The notes under the pieces are model-generated. The model had not been told where the DNA came from, did not search any database, and saw only the letters and a program-made list of their open reading frames with translations. Shown piece after piece: positions 22,914 to 32,509 of a stretch of DNA of 64,000 nt (position 1 is its first letter; every line of letters starts with the position of its first letter). Both the position numbers and the translations under genes were made by a program. This DNA comes from Diphasiastrum complanatum. Taxonomy: Eukaryota > Streptophyta > Lycopodiopsida > Lycopodiales > Lycopodiaceae. Location: assembly GCA_029204225.1 (NCBI GenBank), contig CM055102.1, positions 61,854,668 to 61,918,667 of the forward strand, in the 5' to 3' direction.

Positions 22914-24930
22914 TGAGTAAGGTTGATAGTAACATCTTGTTCCCAAGCATAAAAAATTTCAATATTTTTTGGTGTGCCCCTGTGCTGTTAATAGCCAGGC
23001 TGCCATCACGCGTGCCCTCGGGCCTCGTCCACCAAAACTGCTCAAGCCTACTGTTGAGCAGCCGCCCCCACCTCCATGGATCATGCTGCCTCATCATTGT
23101 TTGTTGCATTGACCATTCGGCTAATACTTTCTACAAATTACATATGTTAAATTGCTAATAGCTATAACTTTCAAGTTTCTATTTGTTCCATTTGTTCTTG
23201 TAGTGTTTTCTAATTTTTTCATACTTATATTTAAGATTTTAGTGATGTGGCGTTCCCATGTTCTCAAGTCCTCGAAAACGTTCCCTTTCCCAGGGTCATG
23301 TTCCCATTTTGTTCAAATAAGGCCTTGGAAAACATGTGTACTTTGAAAATGGATTCGGGGCAGGAATTGGGACAACATTCATCAACATCAAGGGGTTCTG
23401 AATTAGCAATTTCGCCAATAATATGCAAAGCATTAGGATTGTCAGCATCATGAACATGAGCAATAGCAATGATATTTATGTGTGGGCAATCTAAAGATAC
23501 AATATTATCAGGATTTAGAATTGAAGCAACGGTGCTTATTGCATGTTTCAGCAATTTCTTGAGGAGTTATAATGACAAAACAAGATCACTACAGGGAGAT
23601 GGCCTAGGACAAACATGGACAGTTATTGTTCCAGGAGAATTGGAAGGGACAAAAATAATAGAACAGGAAAACTGAAGTTGGGGAGATCGTTTGGGTGTGA
23701 AAGAATGGTATTGGTCAAGATATTAGTGTTGTAAGTTACTGGCAAGTGACGTAGCTTGGTCAAGAGAAGTTGGCTGAAGAGATTGAACATCAAAGTGAAA
23801 AGTACCAGATAAAACAGCAGTATAAGCAAGTAGAATATCAGGAAAATGATATCAATATTCAGCAAATTTTCACTATAATTGATAAGCATTCCCGATTGCC
23901 TAAGGTATCGATATTGATTTAGCTAAGTAGTCATCCACATTGGATCAATCGTGGTATTACGCAAAGCAACCTTAAATTCATTTCAGGCAGTTATAGTGGT
24001 AAATTGAAGCTTCCGAGTATGTCACCATGTCAAGACATGGATCATGGCTAAGGAAGGATAGATTGTGAGTGAGGGATGAATTGTGGCTGAGGACCTACAC
24101 ATCTAACCTGCACTGTGTGGAAACGATACTTTTGGATTATTGAAGTGGCCTGATCCCAATCTTTCTGATGGTAGTTATTTCAGACACATTGGTGGACATC
24201 TCCAGTGTTAATTTATACAATGGTTATATGACACAATGTGTTGTAATCTGCACTATCCTCCATGATCTAAGAGGACCATTTAAGATTAATACTAACCATA
24301 TTCTCATGTGTCGCTATCGTAGAGTTATGCACTAGTATAAGCTAGTGGATGTTTCAGTACTATTTTACAGTAGCACCTGGTCTCCCTGTCAGTACATCTC
24401 CCTAAACAGAACTTTTCAATTCTTGAAGTCATTAACGATGTTTGTAGACCTTGCCACGATTCACGTTCTAAGTGTTACATATCTTGGCTTCTGAATGCTT
24501 TACAGTAGGATTTTTCATAGTTTGTGTGCTTATGATGATTATGCAGGTGGCTATTCCAGTGGTTCCAACAATTAGAGTAGTTGTAACATTCACAAAGTTT
24601 GAGGATTTGCATCCCCTCGAAGAGTTTGGAACCCCACTTTCAAGTCCCCAGCATTTCGAAGATGACAAACTTAAGGAACCAGAGATACCTCAACAGCAAT
24701 CAAATTCATGGTTTTCATGGATCAAAGGAGCTCATAATCAAGGTGCAAGCACATCAACGGCTCTTGAAGACCATCTTGATGAGGAAGCTGACCCGTTTTT
24801 GATACCACCTGATTATGTTTGGGTCGACATGAATGAGAAAAAGCGTCGTACACGTGAGAAGAAGGCAAAAAGCAAGAAAGGAAAAAAATATTCATCCAAA
24901 TTAGAATCATTGGAAAGTGATGATTTATAG
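4993..24930 (+). CDS. ANKRD13-like ankyrin repeat protein, two coding exons
   Basis: Exon 1 is 4993-6696 (568 codons) and exon 2 is 24547-24930, giving 695 aa. Donor AAG|GTAACT and acceptor TGCAG|GTGGCT join in phase 0 to read FPVK|VAIPVVPTIRVVVTFTKFE, as in plant orthologs. Ankyrin repeats lie at about residues 13-45, 73-104 (GRETPLHLAVRLGD) and 106-130. From about residue 150 the protein matches the GPCR-chaperone/ANKRD13 C-terminal domain (MRDFYMELTFHFESSVIPFI, TYRIWKRGGNLRADMTLAGF). A Lys/Ser-rich acidic linker (about 330-520) precedes the conserved PVLWLTQDFPL block. Animal ANKRD13 proteins bind ubiquitin and act in endocytic sorting; no clear ubiquitin-interacting motif is visible here. 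The frame runs 11 codons past the donor to a stop at 6729, which is intron read-through. The ATG is the first in frame and begins a plant-like N-terminus. Confidence 0.9.
7512..8161. mobile_element. Non-autonomous hAT-type element H1, 5'-truncated
   Basis: The internal sequence is shared with the copy at 20280-21241. Examples are TCGGAACGTTTTTT, AGTGCCACCTGCTGGC, GATAATACATTGAGCGACGC, GATCCTAGAATCGCTATCTG and AATTTGGTCAAGTTCCGAAATGGGCAAC. The right end reads GGGCAACTAAG, whose reverse complement CTTAGTTGCCC matches the family terminal repeat. The left terminal repeat is not recognisable. No coding capacity is seen. A GT run and the truncated copia LTR follow immediately. Confidence 0.65.
8181..8925 (+). 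mobile_element. 5' LTR of copia element B, 5'-truncated
   Basis: The sequence from CAGGAGGATCTG to TTTTCCAACA is a near-identical direct repeat of 13915-14643 in the 3' LTR. Differences include a small insertion (GGGTCCTGAATCCTAA) before the last 35 bp. The first 428 bp of the LTR, including its U3 region, are absent and replaced by a short GT run. The promoter half of the LTR is therefore lost. Confidence 0.88.
8926..8940 (+). other. Primer-binding site of copia element B
   Basis: TGGTATCAGAGC directly follows the LTR end CCAACA. It is the standard copia primer-binding site, complementary to the 3' end of initiator methionine tRNA. It fixes the 5' LTR boundary. Confidence 0.9.
8955..9950 (+). 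pseudogene. Copia element B gag
   Basis: The gag-like coding sequence begins MQSEMANTSLLTLNPI shortly after the primer-binding site. It continues through a UBN2-type gag core (WNTKVMLVLKRNGVWEIINGP; DIWNYQKNKFETKS; LSIFLGALPTSFDSLRTIL) to a Lys-rich stretch. Two CCHC zinc knuckles follow: CDYCGKDGHLPTKC and CIYCKITGHAAIYC. An in-frame TAA at 9189-9191 and a frame change at about 9945 break the frame before the protease. It would encode the capsid/nucleocapsid of the element and is inactive as it stands. Confidence 0.88.
9952..13500 (+). pseudogene. Copia element B pol polyprotein, broken
   Basis: The order protease, integrase, reverse transcriptase, RNase H is that of Ty1/copia. Protease: VLDSGATSHIV. 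GAG-pre-integrase: FLWHRRLCHVSLKSL. Integrase: FITFIDDYTR, LRCDGAGEYIS, HNGVAERRNQTLVEAAKCM. Reverse transcriptase: WIFRYKFGPDGKINRYKALL, SIYGLKQSARAWF and an intact YVDD box. RNase H: YTDASWMSRKDESNSISG, VAQSSCESEYVAAA, DNTSAIQLSKD. Frameshifts occur near 10555, 11930, 12560, 12915 and 13240, and an insertion at about 10970-11445 splits integrase. The frame ends in the 3' LTR. All domains are recognisable, so the copy is old but not ancient. It cannot make an active polyprotein. Confidence 0.9.
10970..11445. mobile_element. Unclassified insertion in the copia B integrase gene
   Basis: About 475 bp interrupt integrase between AANYLFNRVLKTS and SPYELWWGRKPSIAHARVFG. The insert is non-coding. 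It contains TATTTATAGGGGCATTTGTACACTC, cut here at a TATA-like TATTTATAG about 150 bp from its right end, and several GGGCC-type motifs (GGGCCCTTATT, GGGGGCCCG). A candidate 5-bp AACTT flanks it, but the exact ends are uncertain. A solo LTR or small TRIM-like retroelement fits best; a SINE is less likely. Confidence 0.55.
13487..14643 (+). mobile_element. 3' LTR of copia element B
   Basis: The LTR starts TGTTGAAC directly after a polypurine tract (TTAAGGGGGAG, ending 13485) and ends CCAACA at 14643, giving 1157 bp. Positions 13915-14643 pair with the 5' LTR at 8181-8925. The first 428 bp are present only in this copy. No target-site duplication can be verified because the other end of the element is missing. 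Confidence 0.87.
13590..13800 (+). promoter_or_regulatory. CATGCA-rich U3 segment of the copia B LTR
   Basis: At least eight CATGC/GCATG motifs occur in about 200 bp, including the full RY element CATGCATG at about 13711-13718. A perfect 24-bp palindrome lies at 13637-13660, with arms CCCCCATGCACA. RY elements are bound by plant B3 transcription factors of the ABI3/FUS3/LEC2/VAL group in seed and embryo genes. A role in LTR regulation is inference. The segment is missing from the truncated 5' LTR. Confidence 0.45.
14644..20279. other. Intronic DNA without recognised genes
   Basis: I see no conserved protein in any frame. The stretch 14644-17100 is ordinary mixed sequence that may be an old, unrecognised transposon. 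From 17640 to 18000 the strand is C/T/A-rich with repeated CTAACTC-like words. At 18040-18230 there is a partly palindromic stretch (GAATCGCGAAC on the left, GCGAATCGCGAG on the right) that could be a small MITE. At about 20200 there is a short CAG run. Confidence 0.5.
20280..21241. mobile_element. Non-autonomous hAT-type element H2 with a captured gene piece
   Basis: The element is 962 bp. Left end: CTTAGATGCCCGTTCCGG. Right end, reverse-complemented: CTTTGTTGCCCATTCCGG. An 8-bp target duplication GTTTAATC flanks it at 20272-20279 and 21242-21249. Eight-base duplications and short terminal repeats are hallmarks of hAT transposons. There is no transposase. The interior has tandem copies of a unit with TCCGAGCTAGAATCGCTGTC. 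Between two 70-bp direct repeats (20682-20751 and 21070-21139) it carries a foreign segment with ABC-transporter coding sequence. H1 and H3 are relatives lacking this segment. Confidence 0.82.
20757..21042 (-). pseudogene. Captured ABCB (MDR-type) transporter fragment
   Basis: The minus strand is open for about 95 codons without a start. It begins with a charged Lys/Glu/Arg-rich stretch, then SYWKLFRYADLLDV, VVGAVAAVVNGFVFP and DPSKLTETIS. This is the order seen at the N-terminus of plant ABCB transporters: charged leader, xxKLFxxAD, first transmembrane helix with a VG-x-A-x-NG motif, then the first loop. The ABCB family exports auxin and many lipophilic compounds, but this piece lacks the rest of the transmembrane domain and both ATPase domains. 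It lies inside element H2. It is probably a copied gene fragment and is unlikely to make a working protein. Confidence 0.7.
21413..21474. repeat. (CT)n microsatellite
   Basis: A perfect CT dinucleotide run of about 62 bp lies between elements H2 and H3. Confidence 0.95.
21566..21818. mobile_element. Non-autonomous hAT-type element H3 (MITE)
   Basis: The element is 253 bp. Left end: CTTAGAAGCCCGTTCCG. Right end, reverse-complemented: CTTAGTTGGCCGTTCTGG. A perfect 8-bp duplication CTTCAGAT flanks it at 21558-21565 and 21819-21826. Nested GTTCCGGAAC-type palindromes fill both ends. It is the shortest and best-bounded member of the H1-H3 family and has no coding capacity. Confidence 0.85.
22480..22745 (-). 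pseudogene. Ty3/gypsy reverse transcriptase scrap
   Basis: The minus strand reads VEWLLQNGLIVPSQSPFGAP, which is the typical N-terminal gypsy reverse transcriptase block (VxxLLxxGxIxPSxSPxxAP). It is preceded by a degraded HHVFTKSSSLPL-like stretch and followed by sequence too decayed to follow. Only about 250 bp remain and several stops interrupt it. Confidence 0.55.
22854..22909. repeat. (GA)n microsatellite
   Basis: A perfect GA dinucleotide run of about 56 bp inside the long intron. Confidence 0.95.
24547..24930 (+). CDS. Terminal exon of the ANKRD13-like gene
   Basis: The 127 codons plus TAG begin VAIPVVPTIRVVVTFTKFED, continue through HPLEEFGTPLSSP, and end in a basic tail with DPFLIPPDYVWVDMNEKKRR and a short acidic end. 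A pyrimidine-poor but acceptable acceptor (ATTATGCAG) precedes it. The content and phase match the break at the end of exon 1. The local ATG-initiated frame (from 24472) is only intron sequence in front of the exon. A likely 3' UTR follows for roughly 100-200 bp (TTGTATAAATGAAGATATTC around 25085), but no certain poly(A) signal is visible. Confidence 0.88.
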   Translation: MAIPVVPTIRVVVTFTKFEDLHPLEEFGTPLSSPQHFEDDKLKEPEIPQQQSNSWFSWIKGAHNQGASTSTALEDHLDEEADPFLIPPDYVWVDMNEKKRRTREKKAKSKKGKKYSSKLESLESDDL

Positions 24931-25550
24931 TCCATATTCTAATCAAAGGTGTAAAGGGTACTGTGATATGGGAAGTTGTGGAACTATCCTGTTCAAACAA
25001 CAGCTCAATGATCTGCCATGGATAGATTTCGATTTCTGTACTTTTTTCATACTTGATTTTCTCCATTAAATCGTATATTAGCTTTTGTATAAATGAAGAT
25101 ATTCAAAGGTTTCGCATTTTGGACACTATACTATTGCACAATTAACCTGCAAGGTGTTTGAGGTGAGAATCTCATTGCTCTCCGTAAGTGTAGTAGTTTC
25201 ATTCTCACATCTCAGGGATGCTTACGAAGATGGGCTCAAATTTATTGCATTTCCTCTAGATAGAAGTTACATCTCATGCTCAAATGATAGGTGAAAGAAT
25301 TCTACATTTTACATGCAGGCATTTCGGTTGCCCTTAAGTCACTTAACAAAATGCCATTTGGATGTTGTACGACTGTCATTGCTGTGGGCAGTGGAAGGCT
25401 GTAAGCTTCACTGGTGAATTTGCTGTGCTTTTGCAATTTGATCCCTCCTGTTGTTCTTGTCTACCTCAAAATGAGCTCAGCAGTTAGTTGACCGTGCAAC
25501 TTTCTATTGCCAGATTTCAAGTATTTGTTGTGATAGAAAGTGGGTTCAAA

Positions 25551-25655
<105 letters not shown>

Positions 25656-25999
25656 CCGTATACTGAATATTTTAGTATGTTTGGAGTGTCTTCTATGTAA
25701 AGATTTCTATTCAGTGGATTAGATAGCAACCTAAAATATCCTGTGGGGTGCTAAGATTAACTGCTGGACTTCAAAGTTTCATTGCAACATGGATGACCAT
25801 GTTGATGATATATTTTTCCTACCATTGGAAGGCAAAGCACCCATGGTGGAACTAGGGTTCAAACCTATGTGCTTTGTATTGAAATTAATAAGCAATTTTT
25901 GCACGTACACCAGAGCTATAACTGAAGTGCCTTGACATGCATGCCTATAACAATCACATTGCATGTCTGATCTATGAAGGTCACACGCATGCCCGCATC

Positions 26000-28024
26000 T
26001 GCTATTATAGCAAAAAGTTTAAACTAGCAGCACCTTTTGGTATTTTACCTAAGAGGTCTTTAGTCGAACATCTATTATGAACGTAAGCCGCGGCGGAAAT
26101 AGCGTCAACCTAGAAGTGCTTATGTAATGATGCATGAACAATCATGCACTTAGCCAATTCAACTAAGGTTCGGGTTTTTCTCTCATAAAGCCCATTAGAT
26201 TGAGGCGAATTGCTTTAATTCATTTGAGATGTATTCTGCACCGTTGTCGGACCTTAGTGCTTTGATTCATGTACCAGTTTTTTCTATGTTCGCTCTTTGA
26301 ACGTTTTGAAGAGATTGAATGTCTTTGATTTATGCTTATTAAAATATACTACTATTTTTCTAAAATATTCATTAATATGGCATCTACCAATGACAAAGTT
26401 TGCATTGGGCCACACATGGTTGTATGTCCAATGTCTAGCAAATCTTTAGCTACATGCTGGTGACTTGATCTAAATGGGTTCCTAGTCTACTTACCGATAA
26501 TGCAACTCTGGCAGACAAAGAATTCGACTTTTCTATCTGGATAGTCGGCCTCAAGTGCAGTAGATTGTTTAGACATGTTCGAAAAATATGCATAGGTCAA
26601 GTGACCAAGTCTATAATGCCAAAATATTCTTTTATTGGTATGAACAGAAGTATTCAGGGCTTGATTCGTATCAGAACCATAGTGACTCTATCCGTGTAAG
26701 TATCCATGCCTCTTTTTGAGTGCGAGGACCTTGTTTATACTATCGACAACTCTGGATTGGTCAAATTCAAAATCTACCCTATGTCCTAGATCAATAATTC
26801 TGCTAATAGATAGCAAATTCGTAGACAGATTTGGTATATAAAGGACTTTAGAGAGTAGTGTGAATTGATCATTCTAGAAGCTTAATCTTACAGTGCCTTC
26901 ACCTTTGATAGCATGTGTGATGTTGTCGTGAGGTGAACATACTTTTCGTTATTGAGGCGTAGGAATGGAAGCAATCGATATGACTTGTCATATGTTGAGT
27001 GGCTCCAGAATCAAGAAACCAAGTGTTTTCATTTGATCTTTTCTGATGGTTGATCATGAATGCATTTTTGTCCACTTCTTAACTGGGGACATGGGATATC
27101 TTTGCAACTACATTCGCTTGTTGATTCGATTTCTTCTTGCTGTTGTTATTGGCTTTTAATATCCTGCAATCTTGAATCTCATGGTTGGTGTGCTTGCAGT
27201 ACTTGAAGAGATTCTCCTTCTTTGTTTGTGGATTTGATGACTGCTCTTGACTCTGTGTCAGCTTCTAATTCGACTTGAATGGTTTTGGACAATTTTTGTT
27301 TTTGTTTTTTTGAGCCTTTGTTTGCATATAGAGCGTGCGAGTCTATATTCGCTAGAGAGTTAGATCTAAGTGTCGTTATGATCATCTCCCAGTTTTTGTA
27401 CGTAAATGGCAAGCTTGATAATAGTGTCATAACTGCGTCTTGATCATCGATGACTGATTCGACAACGGCTACCTGCTCTAGGAGATTCTTGAACTAGTTT
27501 ATGTGATTATATAGTGAATCACCATTAGACATTTTGAGAGAGAAGAATCTTCTTCTAAGATGTAACTTGTAAGTTACGTTGTACAATGTGCTCAAGATAT
27601 ATCCCAGACTTTTTCGATGTCTGAGTTTCAGATATGTGGCCGATTTGTGTATCTGAAATGTTGATGATAAGCACAAAGGTTTTTCCATCTCTTAGCTTCC
27701 ATCTAGAGATTGTTACGTTGTCTGCATCGAGTTTGACTTTGACTCATGTGACAACATCATCACTGTTTTCATCTTCAATTCTCACATATGGTAGCTGGAT
27801 CCAACGAGCTTGTCTATGACGAGATCAGACTTACTTTGAGAATCCATGTAGAACTTAGTCTACGTGATAGTCATAACTATTAGTGACGTAAGAATGAAAA
27901 AAAATGTAGTGCTATTATCTAAACAAGAAGACGATTATTCTATTAGTTGATAGAATCAGGTTCTGACGAAAGCTGGTAATATCAAGATGTTGGGATCATA
28001 TAGCCTATCGAGGCTCTGATGCCA
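26000..28024 (-). pseudogene. Minus-strand Ty1/copia remnant C (gag to integrase)
   Basis: Reading down the minus strand from the primer-binding site (TGGCATCAGAGC at 28024-28013), a gag-like region contains LHLRRRFFSLKMSNGDSLYN and MTLLSSLPFTYKNWEMIITT. These match the gag of element D (LHLRKKIYSLKMANGDSLHN, LPSSYDSWVMIITT). Near 26260-26010 the integrase core is visible: LRSDNGAEYISNELK, RKTRTLVELAKCMIVHAS and YVHNRCSTKDLL. Stops and frameshifts are frequent throughout. Reverse transcriptase, RNase H and the 3' LTR are absent. Confidence 0.75.
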
Positions 28025-28733
28025 TGTTGGGAGAAATGCGGACCCCTCGGTGCATGTACTATGCCTATCGCATTTGAATCAGAGTGTCGAGTCTGATGAC
28101 TTGGCCGATTCTACTTGATTCTAATTCCAAAGTCATCATACTCGATAAGGTCAATTACGTAGACAAACACAAAGTAGAATGATTATTAGTTGTGGCAACA
28201 GACGAAAGAGCGACATTATATAGAACAAGTAATCAGAGTAGCATACATTCACATTGACCACACAACACTACAAATGAAAACATGAATTAGCTATGTCAAT
28301 TCCTAGCCACACAACACAACTCATGGAAAAACTAAATTGCTACTCTTATATGCATGTGTGAAGTTGCTTTCTTATGTGCTTTGAAAATGTTTGTAAAAAT
28401 GCCTATCAAGATGACTACCAGCATGACTATTGTAGTATTTGGCACTTAGCAAATATGCTTAAATGTGTTTTATTAGATAGCATCAACACATACTATGATT
28501 ATTTAAACTTGAGAATTTTGCACACATGTTCAAAGCCTAATAATTTTGGAGATCTTTAGTAAATATGGGTCAAGCCACACCAGAAGTTGGATGCAATAGG
28601 CCCTTGATGCCATGGACTCTAGCTGGTTGGTAGCAGAAGGATAATCTCCAATAAAAAAATTCACATTAGACAAGCAATTGCACACAAACTAGGAGATTAT
28701 ATGAATAAAAACATCGAGCTTTCAAATCCAACA
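28025..28733 (-). mobile_element. Probable 5' LTR of copia remnant C
   Basis: On the plus strand it starts TGTTGGGAG, next to the primer-binding site, and its most likely far end is TCCAACA at 28727-28733. This gives about 709 bp, close to the 762-bp LTR of element A. A TATA-like CTATATAATG lies on the minus strand near 28220. The inner boundary is firm; the outer one rests only on the terminal motif. Confidence 0.5.
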
Positions 28734-29491
<758 letters not shown>

Positions 29492-29757
29492 GGGCTCTGT
29501 TATATAAGTATATTGCTTTATTCGCTTTACAAGTCTCTGAGAAATGTAAATGTCGCGTACTAACCTTATTGACTAGTGGGGACAAAAAATTGCCTTACTA
29601 TGATAAAAGACCCCACATAATAGAAAATGTTTTTTTTTTTAAATGGTGGGAAAGTTGTGAATCTTTCAATGGCCAGGATCTGTGCACATTATGGACAGTT
29701 ACTCTAACGGTGAGCAACAAGTTGCACTTAGTACACCTAAGTGTCCTCTGGTTCTAT

Positions 29758-30331
<574 letters not shown>

Positions 30332-31138
30332 CACATGGTGTTGTGATTACCGTTGTGTAGTAGCAAGGTTTGGCTGGCATATTGTGATTGGATACTACTA
30401 AAATCAGTCGCTGTCCCAACGAGCAAACGTGGGCAATTTTTCAGGTATTTTTTCAACTTTTTTGGCCTATGAAAGATGCAACTTCTGAGTATCATTATCA
30501 TGTTCTAAAAAGATACTCCTCGCTGGCCAGCGCCTTCTCTGAGGCGGATCTGGCCGCTGGACAACGCTATTTTTTAGCTCAATATTGCTTGTACTTCAAC
30601 AATTTACCATAAGCTCTTTGTATGAGCAAAGTTGCAAGCATTTTTCAGTACGTAATGCATTTAGAAATGCGATGGACCGTTGTCCTTCCAATGGTTTTTT
30701 GGATTTACTAGATACCGCTTCGTTAAAGGGCAGAACGTATTGCTAAGTTATGAAATGAATGATTGGGAAGATTGACGTACTTGTTTGTAATGCAATCTAG
30801 CTGATAAAGTAGTGAATCTTGTTTTGGACATGGATAACAACTGATGCTCGACTTTGATGCCTATCTTCCTCACGCGACTAACTCGTGCGGTTTTGTTGTG
30901 TGGGATGGTGGCAAGTAACAACTGGGCGTCTTAAAACTTGCCTCGCTTTATGGTACTCTGTAATGTTAAATTTTATACAGCTGTATTTCTACCTGTTATG
31001 CTATAAATTGAAGAGTTCAAAAGGTTTGGTCTTGACTTGTCAAGAGGACCATGTGAAATCTTGTTACTCTCTCTCTAGCATCTCTGATGCCACCCCGACT
31101 ACCCTTTGGTCGGGGTAATACCAAACCTTTACCTTTAC
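30332..31138. other. Intergenic, no certain gene
   Basis: A weak plus-strand stretch at 30388-30612 has KDATSEYHYHVLKRYSSLAS, which I cannot assign to a family. The rest shows no coding signal. The left LTR of copia element D begins at its right end. Confidence 0.45.
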
Positions 31139-32354
31139 TGTTGGATTTATCTCCTCTACTCTCCTAAATCATATTTTAATGTGCCTCCATTCATGCTGCA
31201 TTTTAAATCATGTTGTCGCACAGTCTGATTTACATGTAAAATAAGCCAGGCGAAAAACGCGACTATGTGCATATATACAAGTAGATTTCCACATGCAAAA
31301 AAGACGAAAAACGCGACACTGTGTTTTTACACATGATTTGTGACAGGCGAAAAAAGGTGACACTACTCTACAAAATACCAAAGGCACTCTGTAAATCAAA
31401 TCCTAAGGCATTTGTTAGAGTGTCGCATTTTTCGCATCTTCACCAACGTTCATTTCAGCAAAGGCTGACGTCGCAGCCTTCTTACGCTCATCCCATGCAA
31501 CTGTGCAAACAGATTTGACAACGACAGCAGCCACCCACGATCTCCCACAGACAGCACATCCACTTTGTACTTTCTTCATCTGCACACCTGTAAAAATATG
31601 TAAATATTGAATACCATCTGCGTATTCAGATAACACGGATGTAAGAGAAACAAGCAATAAGCATAATAGCATCAGAAGCTTATCAGAGATAGACGAAGTA
31701 CATGCTTTCACGCATCAATTCTTTGTATTGTCAGTAATAGGTTTATTCCTATAACAGATTGGATTAGCTTTGTAGAGCATGCGGTTTTGTCCGCTCTTGT
31801 CTTGTGCTCAACAACATTATTGACCTGTATATTTTGTTATACTTAAATCTGATAACAGCTTTGTTTGTTCTGGGTTCAGATTCGTGTCAATATTGCTATG
31901 CTTTTCTACATTCTGTCTGACTCTCTTATTGCTCAATCTGGTAATCTATTATTAACAAATTATTATTAGTCTAGCTGTGCGCGACTAATATTTAGTCTTG
32001 TCTTTCGCGACTAATTTATGATTGATTATCAGTTGAGCTCAGTCTAGCTCTTCGCGAATCATTGACGACAAATAATTTGTCTAGCTGTTCGCGACAAATT
32101 ATCTTTCTGTTGTTTTGTTGCTTAATGTTTGGTTATGTAATCAGATTGACCGTGATTTCTATCAATAACGTTCTGTTCGTGTTTGATAGGCGTAGTCAAG
32201 CTTAGGGAAAGAGTAAGATAGCTCATTCCGCTGCGCACGAACACTTTCTGTTCAGGTTCGTTTCTCTTTCAAGTTTCAAGTTCGCTTCTTTTCGTGTCCG
32301 TTTCTTTTCAAAATATTTTCGTTTCTCTCACTCACACACCCTCTTTCTCCAACA
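31139..32354 (+). mobile_element. 5' LTR of copia element D
   Basis: It starts TGTTGGATT and ends CTCCAACA at 32354, directly before the primer-binding site. At 1216 bp it is longer than the related LTR A (762 bp). Part of the excess is a foreign-looking segment at about 31210-31440 with repeated GCGAAAAACGCGAC motifs. The 3' portion shares TTGATAGGCGTAGTCA and the following purine-rich block with LTR A. No matching 3' LTR is present because the element is cut off at 34600. Confidence 0.72.
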
Positions 32355-32366
32355 TGGTATCAGAGC
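32355..32366 (+). other. Primer-binding site of copia element D
   Basis: TGGTATCAGAGC directly follows the LTR end and matches the standard initiator-methionine-tRNA primer site of Ty1/copia elements. Confidence 0.9.
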
Positions 32367-32509
32367 TATTTTTGTAGCCTGATGAGCTTCCACAGTAACA
32401 AGACTCTACTAGTGGATAGAGTAATTGTCTTCTTGTTCTGTAATTCAATACTAGATTTTCATACTTAGGTCACTGATAGTTTTTCCTATCACCTAGACTA
32501 ATCTTCCAC

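Larger units (their letters stand above)
6697..24546 (+). other. 17.85-kb intron of the ANKRD13-like gene
   Basis: The intron has GT and AG ends and interrupts the conserved FPVK|VAIP junction. It is filled with elements annotated separately: a hAT-type non-autonomous copy (to 8161), a copia element (8181-14643), two more hAT-type copies (20280-21241, 21566-21818), a gypsy scrap (about 22.5-22.7 kb) and microsatellites. The sequence at 6730-7510 holds no gene that I can support. The intron size is inferred from the protein join, not from transcript data. Confidence 0.85.

Noticed and set aside
24472-24546. N-terminal 25 codons before the ankyrin terminal exon (MLHILASECFTVGF)
   Set aside because: This is intron sequence in frame with the exon. 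The acceptor at 24546 and the phase-0 join to exon 1 explain the protein better.
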